Part shown: piece after piece, positions 33,230-43,450 of the stretch | How positions within the stretch are numbered: position 1 is the first letter of the stretch | How the letters are laid out: each line of letters starts with the position of its first letter | From: Streptomyces sp. YPW6 | GTDB lineage: Bacteria > Actinomycetota > Actinomycetes > Streptomycetales > Streptomycetaceae | NCBI RefSeq assembly: GCF_018866325.1 | Contig: NZ_CP076457.1 | Location: 1,116,001-1,180,000 of the forward strand | DNA length: 64,000 bases | Direction: 5' to 3' | The notes under the pieces: generated by a model | Told to the model about the DNA's origin: nothing | The model's input: the letters and a program-made list of their open reading frames with translations, nothing else | Databases searched by the model: none | Position numbers and translations under genes: made by a program

Positions 33230-33583
33230 GTGCACTCGGCCCGTTCGACCGCAGCCATCCGGAGCCTCTCCGCCGTGGCCGCCGGTGCGCTGCTCGTCGG
33301 CTGTTCGGGGTCGGTCAGCGTCGGAAACTCGGACCCGAAGCTCTCTTCGGACAAGCTCGCCACGACCGTCTCCGAAAAGCTCGCGGCCACCACGAACCAG
33401 CCCGAGCCGGACATCACCTGCCCCGAGGATCTGACGGGGAAGGTCGGCACCACCACCCGCTGCACGCTCACGGCGAACGACGGCAGCACGCTGGGCGTGT
33501 CGGTCAAGGTGACCTCGGTCGAGGGGGATCAGATCAACTTCGACATCAAGGCCGACGACACGGCGTCCCCGGCCCCCAACTGA
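33230..33583 (+). CDS. DUF4333 lipoprotein
   Basis: A 117-residue lipoprotein from GTG 33230 (AAGGGA upstream). Lipobox LLVGC near residue 25, then GSVSVGNSDPKLSSDKLATTVSEKL and the DUF4333 core with two Cys (DITCPEDLTGKVGTTTRCTL), probably disulfide-bonded, and a VTSVEGDQINFDIK end. DUF4333 proteins are actinobacterial surface lipoproteins of unknown function. A short terminator follows. Confidence 0.88.
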   Translation: MHSARSTAAIRSLSAVAAGALLVGCSGSVSVGNSDPKLSSDKLATTVSEKLAATTNQPEPDITCPEDLTGKVGTTTRCTLTANDGSTLGVSVKVTSVEGDQINFDIKADDTASPAPN

Positions 33584-33627
33584 CACCTGGCCCGACTGGG
33601 CCAACGCGTCGGGTTCTTCCGCGGAGA

Positions 33628-33652
33628 GCGCTGACCGGAAACCGGTCAGCGC
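33628..33652. terminator. Bidirectional terminator between lipoprotein and exonuclease
   Basis: GCGCTGACCGG-aaa-CCGGTCAGCGC, a perfect 11-bp stem with a 3-nt loop. It overlaps the stop codon of the convergent exonuclease gene (33646-33648) and can serve both converging genes. Confidence 0.7.
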
Positions 33653-34359
33653 ATCCGGGGAATCACCGGCCAGGCCGACTCGACCACCGCCGCCGGATCC
33701 GTGGTGCGCCGCAGATAGGCCTGGAGTGAGGCCGACTGCTCGGCCGCCGCCCGGACCTGGAGGGCGTGCAGTTCACCGAGCGGCAGGGTGGCGACGGGCC
33801 GGTGGCGCTCGCCCATCCGGCGCACCACGCGCACCGCGGCCACCGCGTCGGCGCTCGCTTCGTGGGCCCCGTCGAGCGTGACCCCGTAGTGGTCGCACAG
33901 CGCCTGGAGGGCCCGCTTGCCCTTGCGGTACTTGTCGACGTGCTTGTCGATGACCAGCGGGTCGATGACGGGGGACGGCGCGCCGCCGACGCGCTCCTCC
34001 ACCGACGGCAGTCCGTACCTGCGGCACTCGCGGTCCAGCAGCGAGAGGTCGTAGCGGGCGTTCATCACCACCAGCGGGACGTCCGAGCACAGCACTTCGG
34101 CGACCGCGCGGGCGATCTCCTCGACGGCGGACGCGGGCCGCGCCCCGTGCTTGCGGGCGTGTTCGGTGCCGATGCCGTGGATCGCGGAGGCCTGCTCCGG
34201 TATCACCACGCCCGGATCGAGCAGCCAGGTCCGCTGCTCGGCGACCGTGCCGTCCGGCTCCAGCCGGACGAGTGCGGCGGTGACGATCCGGTCGCTCTCG
34301 ACGTCGGTCCCCGTCGTCTCCAGGTCGAAGCCGACCAGTGTGCCCTGGTGCCAGCTCAT
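33646..34359 (-). CDS. DnaQ-type 3'-5' exonuclease
   Basis: A 237-residue DEDD-family exonuclease from ATG 34359, with a perfect GAAGGAGG ribosome site. Exo I GFDLETTGTDVESDRIVTAAL (Asp and Glu at about 10 and 12), Exo II in VVMNARYDLSLLDREC, and Exo III in HEASADAVAAVRV (H-x4-D pattern). This matches stand-alone polymerase III epsilon-like proteins common in Streptomyces. It may proofread or process DNA or RNA ends; the exact substrate is not defined. The HEPN gene lies 89 bp upstream on the same strand. Confidence 0.9.
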   Translation of the reverse strand: MSWHQGTLVGFDLETTGTDVESDRIVTAALVRLEPDGTVAEQRTWLLDPGVVIPEQASAIHGIGTEHARKHGARPASAVEEIARAVAEVLCSDVPLVVMNARYDLSLLDRECRRYGLPSVEERVGGAPSPVIDPLVIDKHVDKYRKGKRALQALCDHYGVTLDGAHEASADAVAAVRVVRRMGERHRPVATLPLGELHALQVRAAAEQSASLQAYLRRTTDPAAVVESAWPVIPRMR

Positions 34360-34448
34360 CCCGATACCTCCTTCGTGGTGCTCCCCCGTGGTACTCCCCC
34401 CGAGTGATGACCACCTTCGCACGGCCCACTGACAGCCCCGGTGGAGGG

Positions 34449-35684
34449 TCAGGAGACCGGCCGGGAGTCCGTCCAGACCGATTCGAACTCCTCGCGGTAC
34501 GTCTCGAAGAGCCCGTGCTCGTTGTCCTGGCCCTCCCGCACCACCGTCCGTCTGCCCCCGCCGCGCAGCACCAGCACCGGCGCCTCCATGCCCCGGGCCC
34601 GCCGCAGATAGGGCTGGACGACGCCCACCGCGTCCGGGCCGTCGCCGTCCACCAGGTAGGCGGTGAAGCGCGGGGTCTCGTCGAAGACCTGGATCTGGAA
34701 CGCGCCGGGGTCGCGGAGCCTTGAGCGGACGCGGCGCATGTGCAGGATGTTCATCTCCACCGAGCGGCTCAGCTCGCCCTTCTTGAGGCCGAGTTCCCGC
34801 TCCCTGCGGCGGACCGCGCTGCTGGCCGGGTTGATGAACAGCAGCCGGACCCGGCAGCCCGACTCCGCGAGCCGGACCAGCCGGCGGCCGGAGAAGTTCT
34901 GCACGAGCAGGTTGAGGCCTATGCCGATGGCGTCGAGCCGCCGCGCCCCGCCGAAGAGGTCCTCGGCGGGCAGCTGGCGCTGGAGCCGGACCCGGTCGGG
35001 GTGGACGGACACCACGTCCGCGTACCGGTCGCCGACCAGTTCCTCCACCGCGTCCACCGGCAGCCGGTCGGCCGACGGCACCCCGGCCCCGCTGCCGAGG
35101 ATGTCGAGCAGGCGGGCGGAGGCCCGTTCCGCCTGGGCGAGGACGGCCTCGTTCAGCGCGCGGTTGCGGGAGACCACGTTGCGGGCGACCTCCAGCTCGT
35201 CCAGGGCCAGCTCGACATCGCGCCGGTCGTCGAAGTACGGCTCGAAGCAGGGCCAGTGCTGGACCATCAGCTCGCGCAGCTGCGGCAGCGTCAGGAAGCT
35301 GAGGACGTTGTCGTCGGCCGGGTCGAGCAGATAGCCCTTGCGGCGCGAGACCTCGCGTACGGCGACGGCGCGCTGCACCCACTCCTGCCCGGCCGGTCCG
35401 GCCGCGGCCACCACCCACTCCTCGCCGTGCACCGGCTCGTAGATCGGCCGGAGCACCGCGGCGACGACGGCCCGTAGGCGCTGTTCGACCAGATTGAGCC
35501 AGATATAGGCCCGACCTGCCCGCTGTGCGCGCGTGCGCACCTCGCCCCAGGCCTCCGATCCCCAGTCCAGCTCGGCGCCTATCTCCATGGGCTGCGCGAG
35601 GGACACCGCCCCGGGCGGGGCATCGGTCGACTCCCCCTCGTGACCTGCGTCACCTGGGGGTAGCTCGAACCCTCCCGAGCTCAC
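34449..35684 (-). CDS. SAV2148-type HEPN domain protein
   Basis: A 411-residue cytoplasmic protein. Its central part (RAYIWLNLVEQRLRAVVAAVLRPIYEP; RKGYLLDPADDNVLSFLTLPQLRELM, given in parts) matches the streptomycete group I know as SAV2148 family HEPN proteins. HEPN helices often carry RNase activity, with an R-x4-6-H motif; here that motif is not clear. The C-terminal half (LNLLVQNFSGRRLVRL, RVRLLFINPASSAV, VVQPYLRRARGMEAPVLVL) resembles a phospholipase D-like fold without HKD. I chose the GTG at 35684 because relatives start with the SSGGFELPPG segment. The function is unknown; the DnaQ-type exonuclease follows 89 bp downstream on the same strand. Confidence 0.75.
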   Translation of the reverse strand: MSSGGFELPPGDAGHEGESTDAPPGAVSLAQPMEIGAELDWGSEAWGEVRTRAQRAGRAYIWLNLVEQRLRAVVAAVLRPIYEPVHGEEWVVAAAGPAGQEWVQRAVAVREVSRRKGYLLDPADDNVLSFLTLPQLRELMVQHWPCFEPYFDDRRDVELALDELEVARNVVSRNRALNEAVLAQAERASARLLDILGSGAGVPSADRLPVDAVEELVGDRYADVVSVHPDRVRLQRQLPAEDLFGGARRLDAIGIGLNLLVQNFSGRRLVRLAESGCRVRLLFINPASSAVRRRERELGLKKGELSRSVEMNILHMRRVRSRLRDPGAFQIQVFDETPRFTAYLVDGDGPDAVGVVQPYLRRARGMEAPVLVLRGGGRRTVVREGQDNEHGLFETYREEFESVWTDSRPVS

Positions 35685-36099
35685 CCGCTTACCGCCTTCC
35701 ACTCCCCCACCCAACGATCAAGGAAGGGTACTCCGGGAGCGTGATCCGACGCAGCCCGATGCGCAGGCGACTTTCTCAACTCCCGTGATCGAGCGGCTTG
35801 TTCCTTGCGGCGAGATCGGGTGGAGTGAGCGGATTCATAGCGATTGGGGCCCTGCCCCGGAGCGGGAACCGGACACTCCCCGCGCGACGGGGTCCGTAAG
35901 CACGTCCGGGGCGGCACGCGTGTGTCCGAAGTTGACCGGTCCGGCCGGGGCCCGGCGACGGGATGCGGCCGCACCGCACGGCGTCCTAGGTGAGCGCCCC
36001 GTTTTCGGGGAAGATTCGAGACGTATTCGGGAAGTATTCGAGGAGTATCGGGCCGAGGAAAGCCACCGCACCCGGATCAGAAGTGGAAGAGTCTTCATC
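35685..36099. other. Promoter region between the HEPN gene and glgX
   Basis: 415 bp with no gene, divergently flanked. It contains the phased 11-bp direct repeats described at 36014-36054. The rest is GC-rich, and -10/-35 boxes are not clear. GGAAGA before the ATG at 36100 is the glgX ribosome site. Confidence 0.5.
36014..36054 (+). promoter_or_regulatory. Phased 11-bp direct repeats (SARP-like heptamers) upstream of glgX
   Basis: TCGAGAC (36016), TCGGGAA (36027), TCGAGGA (36038) and TCGGGCC (36048) recur at 11, 11 and 10 bp. The full unit is ATTCGRGRMGT. SARP activators bind TCGAGxx heptamers at 11- or 22-bp steps close to the -35 region, so this resembles a SARP or similar OmpR-type binding array 46-84 bp before the glgX start. 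Confidence 0.45.
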
Positions 36100-38229
<2,130 letters not shown>

Positions 38230-38262
38230 GCCCGTCCGGGCCGGGACGGCAGGGGTGAGGTT

Positions 38263-38294
38263 CCGCCCGGGGTGACACGGTTCGCCCCGGGCGG
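38263..38294 (+). terminator. Hairpin between glgX and treY
   Basis: CCGCCCGGGG, 12-nt loop, CCCCGGGCGG: a perfect 10-bp stem ending 15 bp before the treY start. It may end glgX transcripts or limit read-through into treY; the short distance also allows a role in treY translation. Confidence 0.5.
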
Positions 38295-38309
38295 GGTACG
38301 TAGAAGTCC

Positions 38310-40682
38310 ATGACGCCCTCCGCCACGTACCGGCTTCAGCTCCAGCCCGACTTCCCGTTCGCCGCCGCCGAGAAGGCCGTGCCGTATCTCGCCGCGCTCG
38401 GCGTCTCGCACCTCCACCTCTCCCCCGTCCTGGAGGCCGTCCCCGGCTCCACCCACGGTTACGACGTGGTCGACCACAGCCGGGTCCGGGCGGAGCTGGG
38501 CGGTGAGGAGGGGCTGCGGTCGCTCGCGTCGGCCGCCCGGGAGCACGGGCTCGGGCTGGTCCTGGACATCGTGCCCAACCACATGGCCGCCTCGCCCCGG
38601 CACAACCGCCGGCTGTGGGAGGTGCTGCGCGAGGGCGCGGCCTCGCCGTACGCCCGCTGGTTCGACATCGACTGGGCCGCGGGCGGCGGCCAGGTGCTGC
38701 TGCCGGTGCTCGCCGGGCCGCTCGGCCGGGAGCTGGAGCACCTGGGCGTGGACGGGGAGGTGCTGCGGTACCACGATCTGGAGTTCCCGCTCAGGGAGGG
38801 CACGGCGGGCCTCCCGCTGCCGGAGCTGCTGGAGAGGCAGCACTACCGGCTCGGCTGGTGGCGGCTGGCCCGCACCGAGCTGAACTACCGGCGGTTCTTC
38901 ACCGTCCCGGAGCTGATCGGGGTCCGCGTCGAGCATCCGGAGGTCTTCGAGGACACCCACGCCAAGGTCCTCGAACTGCTCCGCGACGGCGTTCTGGACG
39001 GGTTGCGCGTCGACCACCCCGACGGGCTCGCCGCCCCGGCCGCCTATCTGGAGCGGTTGGACGAGGCCACCGGCGGGCGCTGGACGGTGGTGGAGAAGAT
39101 CCTCACCGGCGACGAGCACCTCCCGGCCCGGTGGGCGGTCGCGGGCACCACCGGGTATGACGCCCTGCGCCGGATCGACGGGCTGTTCACCGACCCGGTC
39201 GGCGCGGCAGAACTGGTCGGTCATTACCGGGAGTTCGCGGTCCCGCCCGGCGACCGGGGCGGCGACTGGACGGCGACGGTGCGCCGGGCGGCGTACCGGG
39301 TGGCCACGCACGAACTGGCCGCCGAGACCGCGTGGCTGACCCGGCTGGCGAGCGCGGTCTGCGACCGCGACCCGGTGCTGCGCGACCACGCGCCGTGGGC
39401 CCTGCGGACGGCGATCCGGGAGCTGCTGGTCCGCATCCCGGTCTACCGTCCGTACGTCACGGCCGGCGAACCGCCGACCCGGATCGCCGAGAAGACGCTG
39501 ACCGACGAGGCGGTACGGGACGCCAAGACGGTGTTCTCGGTGCCGGAGGAGGCGGCGGCCGTCGACGTCGTACGGGATCTGGCGCTCGGGCGGCTCGGCG
39601 GCGGAGTGGACCAGGCGGCGTTCTGCGCCCGGTTCGCCCAGACCGCGTCCGCGCTGCACGCCAAGTCGGTGGAGGACACGGCGTTCTACCGCTACGTCCC
39701 GCTGATCTCGGCCGCCGAGGTGGGCGGCGATCCAGGGCAACCGGCCGTATCGCCGGAGGAGTTCCATGACTTCGCCGCCCGTATCGCCCGCGACTGGCCC
39801 GCCACCGGCACGGTCCTGACCACGCACGACACGAAGCGCAGCGCGGACGTCCGGGCCCGGATCGCGGTGCTGTCGCAGTGCCCGGAGCGATGGGCGACGC
39901 TGGTGACGGAGCTGACGGCGGCGACACCGGTCACCGCCCCTGACCCCCAACTCGCCTGGACCGCCTGGCAGTCGGCATACGGCTGCGCGGAGTTCCCGCC
40001 CGACGAACTGGGTGAGCGGCTGGAGCCGGCACTGCTGAAGGCGGTGCGCGAGGCGGGCCTCTTCACCAGCTGGACGGAGTCGGATCCGGTCTACGAGCGC
40101 GCGGTGTCGGACTTCGTGGCGGCCGGGCCGGGGCGCGGGGAGGGCGTTCCGCGGAGGCTGATCGCCGAGTTCGCGGACGCGCTCGCCCCGCACGTCCGGG
40201 CACAGGTGCTGGGGGCGGCCCTGGTGCACCTGACGATGCCCGGGGTCCCGGATCTCTACCAGGGCACGGAGGGCGAGTACCTGGCCCTGGTCGACCCGGA
40301 CAACCGGCGGCCGTTCCGGCGGCCGGACGTTCCGGACGAGAAGCAGAAGGTGACGGCGGCCGCGCTCGGCCTGCGCCGCGAACTGCCGGAGGCGTTCAGC
40401 GAGTCGGGGACGTACGCGCCCCTGGCGGCGACCGGTCCGGCCGCCTCGCATCTGCTGGCGTTCTGCCGCTCGGACGAGGTGGTCACGGCGGTGACCCGGC
40501 TTTCGCTGCGGCTGGCGGAGGGCGGCGGCTGGCAGGACACGGTGCTGGATCTGCCGGCCGGCGGCCGTTGGCGGGACGTGCTGTCGGCGTCGCCCGGCCG
40601 GGAGTTCGCGGGGGGCGCGGTGAGGGCGGGCGAACTGTTCGCGGAACGGCCGGTGGCGCTGCTGCGGCGTGCGGGAGGCTGA
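38310..40682 (+). CDS. treY: Maltooligosyl trehalose synthase
   Basis: A 790-residue GH13 enzyme from ATG 38310. It rearranges the reducing-end alpha-1,4 bond of maltooligosaccharides to alpha,alpha-1,1. The start SATYRLQLQPDFPFAAAEKAVPYLAALG is typical of TreY. Active-site segments: LVLDIVPNHMA (about 82-92), DGLRVDHPDGL (nucleophile Asp about 234), VVEKILTGDE (Glu about 263) and the TTHDTKRSADVRAR segment at about 507. The end, after DLYQGTEGEYLALVDPDNRRPF, closes with a beta domain. Length is normal. The partner treZ lies 8 kb downstream, not adjacent. Confidence 0.96.
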   Translation: MTPSATYRLQLQPDFPFAAAEKAVPYLAALGVSHLHLSPVLEAVPGSTHGYDVVDHSRVRAELGGEEGLRSLASAAREHGLGLVLDIVPNHMAASPRHNRRLWEVLREGAASPYARWFDIDWAAGGGQVLLPVLAGPLGRELEHLGVDGEVLRYHDLEFPLREGTAGLPLPELLERQHYRLGWWRLARTELNYRRFFTVPELIGVRVEHPEVFEDTHAKVLELLRDGVLDGLRVDHPDGLAAPAAYLERLDEATGGRWTVVEKILTGDEHLPARWAVAGTTGYDALRRIDGLFTDPVGAAELVGHYREFAVPPGDRGGDWTATVRRAAYRVATHELAAETAWLTRLASAVCDRDPVLRDHAPWALRTAIRELLVRIPVYRPYVTAGEPPTRIAEKTLTDEAVRDAKTVFSVPEEAAAVDVVRDLALGRLGGGVDQAAFCARFAQTASALHAKSVEDTAFYRYVPLISAAEVGGDPGQPAVSPEEFHDFAARIARDWPATGTVLTTHDTKRSADVRARIAVLSQCPERWATLVTELTAATPVTAPDPQLAWTAWQSAYGCAEFPPDELGERLEPALLKAVREAGLFTSWTESDPVYERAVSDFVAAGPGRGEGVPRRLIAEFADALAPHVRAQVLGAALVHLTMPGVPDLYQGTEGEYLALVDPDNRRPFRRPDVPDEKQKVTAAALGLRRELPEAFSESGTYAPLAATGPAASHLLAFCRSDEVVTAVTRLSLRLAEGGGWQDTVLDLPAGGRWRDVLSASPGREFAGGAVRAGELFAERPVALLRRAGG

Positions 40683-41049
40683 CCCGGCGGGCCTCCATGC
40701 CGGAGGTCGGGCTGCGGGACGGTCTCACGGCCGACGGACTGCCCGGCAGCCGCTCTTGCGGCGGGGTTCCCGACCCGGCCGCTCTTGCGGCGGGGCTCCC
40801 GGCCGAGGGGAGCTGCGGAGCGGTCTCCGGTCGGCGGGCTGCCCACCCGCCGCTCCCTTGGCGGAGCTGCCGGCGGCCGGTTCCCGACAGGGTGGTCTCC
40901 TGCCGGGGAGCGGACCCGCTTCTCCGTCCAGGCGTCGCCCGCCCCGCACGGGGGCTGTCGCCCGGTACGGGGCAGCCCGCACCGCCACGGGGACGCCCGC
41001 ACCGTACGAAGCCGCCCGTACGGCACGGGGGCGGCCGTGCTCCCGCCCG
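40683..41049. repeat. Spacer with degenerate GC-rich direct repeats
   Basis: 367 bp without a gene between convergent treY and the P450-like gene. CCGCTCTTGCGGCGGGGTTC..CG occurs at 40750 and, with one change in 23 positions, at 40779 (period 29). More diverged copies continue around 40849-40890. A second family of CCCGCACCG/CCCGTACGG phrases fills 40970-41035. The spacer looks like a decayed minisatellite. Confidence 0.6.
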
Positions 41050-42096
41050 TCAGGACGGGCGTACGAGCAGGGTCCTCGGGCCACGGGTGAGGAGGCCGCC
41101 CGCCACCGGTCGGAAGCCGTCGGCCCAGCGGATGCCGGGCATCGCCGTCAGCAGGGCCCGCAGGCCGTGTTCGGCCTCCAGCCTGCCGAGGAGGGCGGCG
41201 GGGCAGCCGGCCGGACCGATGAGGAGCGGGTCGGCGTCGGCACGCAGCGGGTCGAACCGGTCGGGTGCGGCGAACCGGGCCGGGTCGCGGCCCGCCGCGC
41301 CGATGAGACAGGCCACGGGCGCGTCGGCGGGGAGGGTGCCCCCGCTGACGGCGACCTCCGTACGGGTACGGCGCAGCACGATCTGGACGGGCGGATCGCG
41401 GCGCAGCGTCTCCGCCCAGGCCCGGCCGAGCAGCGACCCGGAGCCCTCCCCCCGCGCGCCCCCGCCCGCTTCCCCGGCGGTCGCGGCGGCCAGCAGGTCG
41501 GGGTCGTCGAGCATGTTCGCCAGGAAGGAGGCGAGCGCATGCTCGCGGAGCGCGGTGGACCCGGTGCAGTCAGCGGCTCCCCCGACGGCACGCCCCTGGC
41601 GGCTGCCCCGGGGCAGGGCGCTCAGCTCCGGATGCGCGAGCCCCGCCGCCGCGACGGCGGCCCCGGCGGGCAGCCACCGGCAGAAGTCGGCGACCAGGTC
41701 CGCCCGGTCGCGCCCGGCGATCCGGCGGGCCAGGACGTAGGCGGTGCGCTCGACAGCGGGTTCGGCGGTGCTCCACGGCACGGTCAGCGGTGCGCAGACC
41801 AGACTGCCCCGGCACAGGCCGAGCGGGACGGGGGCCCGGCCACGCGGAGCGCCGTCGTGCGGATAGCCGGTGAACCGGGGGTCCGTGAGAGCCAGGGCCA
41901 CGTCCCCGTACCGGCTCAGCAGCCAGGCGCCGAGGGCCGGGTCGTAGCCGAGGGGGTAGTCGGTGCGCAGCAGGCGGTAGAGGCGCAGCCGGTACGGATC
42001 CGTCGTGGCCCCCGGTGCCAGCAGACCCGGCAGCCCGCCCGAGAGCCGGTGCGGACGCCGGGCGGCGGGCAGGGCGTCGGGGCGTTCGACCGGCAT
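41050..42096 (-). CDS. Divergent, probably decayed cytochrome P450
   Basis: A 348-residue protein from ATG 42096, about 50 residues shorter than usual bacterial P450s. DPYRLRLYRLLRTDYPLGYDPALGAWLLSRYGDVALALTDPRF (in parts) matches the P450 N-terminal region, and LRRDPPVQIVLRRTRTEVAVSGG matches the K-helix onwards. The heme-binding loop reads LLIGPAGCPAALLGRLEAE: a Cys is present in GxxxC spacing, but the usual Phe and the Gly after Cys are replaced. No AGxxT oxygen-activating motif is visible in the I-helix region (ALASFLANMLDD). It may have lost monooxygenase activity or act in another role. Confidence 0.7.
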   Translation of the reverse strand: MPVERPDALPAARRPHRLSGGLPGLLAPGATTDPYRLRLYRLLRTDYPLGYDPALGAWLLSRYGDVALALTDPRFTGYPHDGAPRGRAPVPLGLCRGSLVCAPLTVPWSTAEPAVERTAYVLARRIAGRDRADLVADFCRWLPAGAAVAAAGLAHPELSALPRGSRQGRAVGGAADCTGSTALREHALASFLANMLDDPDLLAAATAGEAGGGARGEGSGSLLGRAWAETLRRDPPVQIVLRRTRTEVAVSGGTLPADAPVACLIGAAGRDPARFAAPDRFDPLRADADPLLIGPAGCPAALLGRLEAEHGLRALLTAMPGIRWADGFRPVAGGLLTRGPRTLLVRPS

Positions 42097-42410
42097 CCCG
42101 CACCCCCGGGATTCGGTGCGCCGGCGGTCGGCGCGCGTCCTCCCAGCGGACCACCGACGGGGGCGCGCCGCAGTCGGCGGTCGGCCGTTCGGGTGAGGGT
42201 TCGCCGGGGCGCAGGGGGCGCGTCGTGGGGACGGGTGGCGGGCGGCGGGGCCGGGCGGGCCGGTGAGCGGGGCCCAGGGGCGGGCCGTGAGGTCGGGCGA
42301 CGGGCGACGGGGGCGCCAGGCGGACCAACGGGCGGGGCCCAGGGGGCGGGTCAGGTCGGCGGGTGATGAGGGGGGCACCGGGCGGCACAGGGAGCGGAAC
42401 CCAGGGGGCG
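42097..42410. other. GC-rich spacer between the P450-like and FHA genes
   Basis: 314 bp of extremely GC-rich sequence with no supported gene, upstream of the P450-like start. The minus-strand frame stays open through it, but its Pro/Arg-rich reading lacks any domain, so I regard it as untranslated. Runs such as GGGGCCCAGGGG and GGGCGGG recur without a fixed period. Confidence 0.5.
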
Positions 42411-42594
42411 GGCCGGAGACCTGGGGCTTTGCGGCCGGGCCGGACATGGGGAGCTTCGCGGGCCGGGCCGGAGACCTGGGGCTTTGCGGGGCCGGGCCGG
42501 AGACAGGGAGCTTCGCGGGCCGGCGTCGGAGCCCGTGCTCAGGACGGCGGAAGACCGTGGCCCTGGCTCAGGGCGGAGGAAGACCAGGGCCCTG
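42411..42594. repeat. Tandem repeats of 55 bp and 29 bp at the 3' end of the FHA gene
   Basis: A 55-bp unit is repeated twice (42411 and 42466); each unit is itself two related halves of about 27 bp (ending GGCTTTGCGG or GAGCTTCGCG). A 29-bp unit beginning GCTCAGGACGGCGGAAGACC is then repeated twice (42537 and 42566) and crosses the FHA stop codon at 42568. The FHA C-terminal Pro-rich tail is thus partly made of repeat sequence. Confidence 0.75.
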
Positions 42595-43308
42595 CTGCGG
42601 GCGGCCGGGTCCGTCCGGCAGGGGTGCGGAGCCGTGCCGCGGGAGTTCGGGGGCGCGCGGTGGGCGCGGCGGCGGCGATGCGGCTGCGGGCGGCCGGGCC
42701 GCCTGCGGCGGCAGTTCGGGCCGTGGGTCCTGCGGCCCGGACGACGGCACGGGAAGCCGGTCCGGAGCAGTGAGGCGAAAGCTCATCCGGCCGAAGCTCA
42801 CCTGGTCGCCGTCGCGCACCGGGATGGAGCCGACGAGCCGCTGGCCGTTGACGCAGGTGCCGTTGGTGGAGCCGAGATCGCGCAGCACCCAGCGGCCGTT
42901 CTGGGCGGACAGCTCGGCGTGCAGCCGGGACACCGTCTCGTGGTTGAGGCGCAGTCCGTTCGCCGGGTCGCGGCCGATGAGCAGCGGATACGGGCCGGGC
43001 GCGGGGAGCAGCAGCTTGGGGAGCCGTTCGGTCTGCCAGGCACGGCGCAGCCGCCCGGGGAAGGCGGAGATCCCGCCCACCGCGCGGACCAGGCCCTTCG
43101 ACCAGCGGCCGCCGTTCTCCAGGTCGGCGGTGAGGGCGGCCAGTTCCTCCGGGCGGCGGGCGACGAGGGCGAGTTCCATCCGCCGCAGGAAGGTGTCGTG
43201 CGACAGCTTGCCCTGTGCGGCGCCCTCGCGGAGCACGCCGACGACACGGTCGCGCTGGGCGTCCGACAGCCGCGCGGAACTCGTGTGGGACTCGAAGGAG
43301 GACGTCAC
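42568..43308 (-). CDS. DUF1707 and FHA domain protein
   Basis: A 246-residue protein from GTG 43308. Residues about 10-66 are DUF1707 (ARLSDAQRDRVVGVLREGAAQGKL...EELAALTADL). Residues about 105-170 are an FHA domain: LLIGRDPANGLRL, ETVSRLHAELS, DLGSTNGTCVNGQRL, all phosphothreonine-binding residues kept. A Pro-rich tail ends the protein. FHA domains read phosphothreonine made by Ser/Thr kinases; the partner kinase is not known, although two kinases lie 15 kb away. The tail is affected by a tandem repeat at its end. Confidence 0.9.
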   Translation of the reverse strand: MTSSFESHTSSARLSDAQRDRVVGVLREGAAQGKLSHDTFLRRMELALVARRPEELAALTADLENGGRWSKGLVRAVGGISAFPGRLRRAWQTERLPKLLLPAPGPYPLLIGRDPANGLRLNHETVSRLHAELSAQNGRWVLRDLGSTNGTCVNGQRLVGSIPVRDGDQVSFGRMSFRLTAPDRLPVPSSGPQDPRPELPPQAARPPAAASPPPRPPRAPELPRHGSAPLPDGPGRPQQGPGLPPP

Positions 43309-43450
43309 GTCGACGATTGTCGGGCCGAAGGGCTCGGGGTGTCCAGACGAGCCCCTGCCGGCTCTCGCGCTGACCTGCGCCGCTTTCTCACAGGACGGCA
43401 GCCGGATCCCGTTGCTAGGGTCTGCCGCTCACCCACGACGAGGAGACCGT

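Noticed and set aside
30694..33729. A 1011-codon plus-strand open frame across the glycosyltransferase and APH genes
   Set aside because: It is opposite to the glycosyltransferase and out of frame with the kinase; its product has no recognisable motif.
36014..36054. PHO box for PhoP upstream of glgX
   Set aside because: The 11-bp period fits, but the units lack the GTTCA core of PHO boxes; TCGAG heptamers fit better.
42097..42447. N-terminal extension of the P450-like protein
   Set aside because: It is Pro/Arg-rich with no P450 features; the homologous region begins soon after the ATG at 42096.
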